In this document: piece by piece, positions 60,475 through 64,000 of the stretch
Position numbering within the stretch: the stretch's first letter is position 1
How the letters are laid out: the number at the start of each line of letters is the position of its first letter
Assembly: GCA_004794785.1 (NCBI GenBank)
Contig: SJOL01001191.1
Location: forward strand, 370,280 to 434,279
DNA length: 64,000 nucleotides
Direction of reading: 5' to 3'
Source: Opisthorchis felineus
Taxonomy: Eukaryota; Platyhelminthes; Trematoda; Opisthorchiida; Opisthorchiidae
Notes under the pieces: generated by a model
Told to the model about the DNA's origin: nothing
What the model saw: only the letters and a program-made list of their open reading frames with translations
Databases searched by the model: none
Position numbers and translations under genes: made by a program

Positions 60475-63239
60475 TTGGAATATTAAAACAAGAGGGTAAC
60501 GAATAGAGTAGTGAATAGAGCATCAATCATGCACATCACAATCCCAAAGTCAACCGTGGCATCACCCTCACCGACTAGAGACTCTTTTCTTGGTCACAGA
60601 TCATCAGCTCAAGTCCATGCCTTTTGAAAACCAATCTTTTTTATCTTCAATATCCGGTTGTGGCTAAAAAACGCTTCCACATCTCAGACACAACTAACAA
60701 TTTGAAATCCGTTCGCTATTTCGGGCCAGGCTGAAGCTTGCTTTCACGTATGTCATACGGGTTAGGGCTTCATCAAACTTAGTGTTCGTGCTGAGGAATC
60801 GCCACCCATCTTCAATTCTACAGGCACATCCAAGCCGTTCCAGTATATAAGCGACTAAGACAGCAACTCCTGATACGATCTAGCTGTCTACGATGATTAT
60901 GCTGATCTAGACTGGGGACTGCATGTTTACTCTGTTTTGTTGCCCCAGGAACGAATATCCTTCAACCCACATCTAGGTAACATACATCGCCACAATGCCA
61001 CTACTCTCCTCTTTGCACTCCGAGGGGTTGGTGGACCCTGACTCCACATTATTCATCCCCGCGATGCTTCCCGCCTGTCAACCCAGATTTGTCCTACACG
61101 GTCACCCTTTTCGTTAGCTTTCCACCTCTAAACATCCACCAACTCTTTCAGTACCATGTCTTCCCCTTCTGCACATCCTGGTCCTGACAATTCGAAAGAG
61201 TGTACGGCTGACAACTCTCCCTTCGGCCGAATACTCTCCACCCGAGGGACTTTCCTACCTTGCCCTGGTTGTAGCATATATCTCGAAATATCATCCCATT
61301 AATCCCAAACATTATTCATAGCAGAGTAAAAAATGTAGCTCGTGTAAGTTAACAGACTAACATAATGCACGCGGTGTGATGCCTCTAACAAAATTCTTTT
61401 TGGAAGGCCTCTCCCTTCTCTTAGGCTCTAAATTCGCCATTATTAGGTCACTTAATTGTCCAAACATGAAACGTGACCAAGTACCTCATGCTTTTATCCA
61501 GTCTCTTGTCTTCGCATGCCTTAAAATACTAATTCCTCTCGACTCACATATTCCAGGACTAGTTAGCACTCTCTTCTGCACAGTATGTGATACCGGAAAG
61601 CCATCCTCATTCCCAGTCAGTATGCCGCTTGTCGCCGTGGCCCCAAACTAGTAAACTCTCTTCCTATGCAACTCCCTCACCCAGTTTTCAAATGACCTTC
61701 AGTGAACAGTTCCAAACCGCCTATGACGGCTTTTCTAATCCCTTTTTTGCCTCAGCACGCTCCAACACATGATACCCCTGGCAACTAAAACGTCTGCCAG
61801 CTAACCGCCCGGGCACACGTACTAGCTGCGAAGGCACGTACGCTTCGACCAAGATTTTGAGAGCCATCTAATCACACCGCTGCCTTTCCCAACCAGCTTC
61901 ATTCGTGATTGCATAGCTAACTATGACCTTAGTGGCACACTACTTAGCTAATGCAAGTTCGCCATATTCACAGACGGACAAACCCGTTCGCATCGAACGC
62001 ATATCACCATCCCCTGCTATTCTAACCCTGGTAGTAATTATCGCTTTTGAAATCTGGTGGCGTCACCTCACTACAGAAGCTAAAAATTGCGACCACTTTT
62101 AACTGCCTGTCATTTCTCCCACTGCGGCAATTAGACATTATGGCCACCCATAGCTGCTTGCTATTTTGGGCCACAGCCTAACTTATACCCAGAGCCTTCT
62201 GGTAGATCGTCCTGACCCTTTTTCCAATTTCGAGTCTCCAGTCTAGCTACAGAAATCTTTTTGCTTCTTTTGAATGGCAGCACTGAACGAAGCTATGCCT
62301 TCGATGGTCCAAAGCATATACTTCATCCATACTGGTTTTACTTTGTAACTATAACTTCGCCAACTTAAACTACTCTTAAGCCTCAATTGACTCACAAAAC
62401 GTTCGTGTACGGGGCTGTCCAAGAACCCAAACACGACGTGGCGATGACGGTAGTGCAACTGCCATGCCCAATCTGATGTTCTGCCATACTACCACGATTT
62501 CTCGACGGAGCGCGTTACGTGCACCCACAGGACCTTCCCAAGTTGCTGAATTTCTGCCAAAACTTCAAGGTACCCGTATCGTTCCGTCTTCACTTTCTGC
62601 TCATGCACCCACTAGTTCTTTCCATGGCACCTTCAGGGAGTCATTATACCTGTGTAGAGAGAACCTCGCCAGGCACCCGACATGGTGTGTGCTGACTATT
62701 ATAAAAACCCATCAAATTTACTTGCCGCGATAAATTCTTTGGATCCTCTGGAGGGACGCCTGTTGCGAAGCCAAGAAACTTTTTCTGTAGAATTCGAGAA
62801 TGAATGCTTCATTTTTGGGCGGTTATTGTTCATTTACACTTTCAAAATATTTTAAAACCTGATATAAGGGAAAACACATGAAGAAACCAACCATAGAGTT
62901 TGGCTAATTATATTTAAAGCCTTAAAGTGAAAACAAGAAAAAAGATTATTAATGATAAAAGCAAAGTTTATTCTCTACTAGCGGGTGGCATATCGTCAAG
63001 GATACTCATACTGGTACAGTCAGAATAAAAGCAAGACTGGAGAGATTTGTGGGTACTGGAGATTGCGCGAAAAAGGGACACTGTCATAAAGAGTGAGCAT
63101 TACCCGATATAAAATTGGCCACGCCTAAACCGGCGTGGACAGGGAAGCACACGTACTGCGACGTAATCTTTCTTTTCGGGAACATCAAGCTGAGACACGA
63201 TCAGATCGTTAAGATTTGAAAGTGGCGGGTAAAAACAAA
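60475..63239. other. Unassigned, pyrimidine-rich stretch on the + strand
   Basis: From about 60980 to 62740 the + strand is unusually rich in C and T and has several Pro/Ser-rich open stretches (61376-61651, 91 codons; 62464-62733, 89 codons). They might be an old non-LTR or SINE-like unit, but no domain could be named. The LTR and leader of the Ty3/Gypsy element should lie near 60475-60900 but were not recognised. Confidence 0.35.
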
Positions 63240-63677
63240 ACAAGGAAGGGCAGAACAAGAGGCATCCTGCCCGACACGTGATAAGAAAACACAAAATTGG
63301 GGATAATGAGGAACCAGAACAACGGATCTGCTCAGACGGTCAATTTGGGCCCCACAGAGACACCTTTCCGATCGAACCGCGCAACAATGCCCGAGAAAAC
63401 AAACAGACGCAAGTTTGCCCCAGATCCTTAAACACCAGTAAACCTGGTCGTCCAAAAGGCGGTATTGAAAGAGCTACAAGTAGCAGCTGCTGAAATTCTC
63501 GCCCACGGGGCGAAAAAAAACCTGCACATGAAAAGCAGCCCCCGAAACCGCCAAGACGGGAAGCAGACCAGCATGCGCAGAGGCCCCTTCGAAGCCTTGG
63601 ACTGAAACCCGACGTACAACTATTAAGTCTGCTATCCTCTCTGGTTACACACCTCTCGGCTCCTCACCTTCGCAGGC
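63240..63677 (+). other. Possible 5' leader or ORF1 of the CR1-like element
   Basis: A basic, Pro- and Lys-rich open stretch (63278-63493, then further in other frames: KKPAHEKQPPKPPRREADQ) sits directly upstream of the endonuclease and on the same strand. CR1 elements usually carry a nucleic-acid-binding first reading frame here. No zinc-finger or coiled-coil motif was recognised, so this rests on position and composition. Confidence 0.35.
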
Positions 63678-64000
63678 CGCAGAGACAGTGTTGAAATGCT
63701 TGTCCGCTAACTGCCTCAGACCTTCAACAAACGTTGCAATATTAAACAGTCAGTTTACCTTAAACGGCCATCCATAATTGCGCCCACTGAGACCTGGCTC
63801 ACACCAGATGTCTCTGACGTGGAGATCTCGATAGACGGCCACCCCATTTTTCGAGCTGACCCAAAACGAGGGAGGGCTGATGGGGTTACTTTGTACCTAC
63901 ATGTGGCCCTACACACCCCGGCTGTCCCCTCTGATACCACTCCTGCACCTTTTTGTGATGCACTGTGGATTCAAGTCCCTCTGTGCTGGTCCGATTCCCT
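63678..64000 (+). pseudogene. CR1-like non-LTR retrotransposon, 5' part (endonuclease), runs off the window
   Basis: The + strand gives the N-terminal half of an AP-type endonuclease. LKCLSANC (63694-63717) is followed, after a small frameshift near 63745, by KRPSIIAPTETWLTPD (from 63762), SIDGHPIFRADPKRGRADGV, LYLHVALH and CDALWIQVPL. TETWL carries the conserved catalytic Glu, and RADPKRGRADG matches the strand of CR1 endonucleases. The frame from about 63762 is open to the end of the window, so much of the element may lie beyond it. Apart from the one frameshift it is better preserved than the other LINEs here. Confidence 0.75.

Noticed and set aside
1..64000. CRISPR arrays, bacterial operons, rRNA genes
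   Set aside because: No spaced direct repeats, no ribosome binding sites or long adjacent frames, and no rRNA-like sequence were seen; the content is eukaryotic.

Overview
This window looks like a gene-poor, transposon-rich stretch of a flatworm genome, most likely a digenean trematode (fluke). The species cannot be told from the sequence. The evidence is the mix of repeats: a Smalpha-like hammerhead-ribozyme retroelement, several decayed non-LTR retrotransposons, an R2/NeSL-like zinc-finger plus Myb open reading frame, Ty3/Gypsy remains, a tRNA-derived SINE and a Merlin DNA transposon. There are no operons, ribosome binding sites or other prokaryotic features. Most open frames in the window are short, random or antisense and are not listed.

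Layout. 1-2.4 kb: nothing recognisable. 2.4-5 kb: a decayed non-LTR retrotransposon (endonuclease, linker, reverse transcriptase) on the + strand. 5.6-7.6 kb: an interspersed repeat, then two copies of a hammerhead-ribozyme element; the second (7212-7599) has a perfect 14-bp target-site duplication, a nearly complete ribozyme and an internal snap-back inverted repeat. 13.1-13.3 kb: another hammerhead copy (- strand). 14.5-15.3 kb: an intact, intronless 240-aa zinc-finger/Myb frame followed by a poly(A) signal. 16.5-16.8 kb: a tRNA-derived SINE with target-site duplications. 19-25 kb: fragments of non-LTR and LTR retrotransposons and a 241-bp repeat. 25-33.9 kb: nothing recognisable. 35.9-41.6 kb: a second, inverted copy of the 241-bp repeat, an N, and a perfect 5.5-kb TCAC microsatellite. 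44.7-45.7 kb: a whole but disabled Merlin transposon with 8-bp target-site duplications. 46-48 kb: another hammerhead copy and a second Ty3/Gypsy remnant. 55.3-55.9 kb: a secreted protein gene with C-type-lectin-like features. 57-60.5 kb: a decayed Ty3/Gypsy element. 63.2-64 kb: the 5' part of a CR1-like retrotransposon that runs off the window.

There are only two plausible intact protein genes: the zinc-finger/Myb frame (14535-15257, +) and the lectin-like secreted protein (55307-55924, -). The rest is a layered record of transposon insertion and decay. The most interesting element is the hammerhead-ribozyme retroelement at 7.2-7.6 kb and its five relatives in the window.
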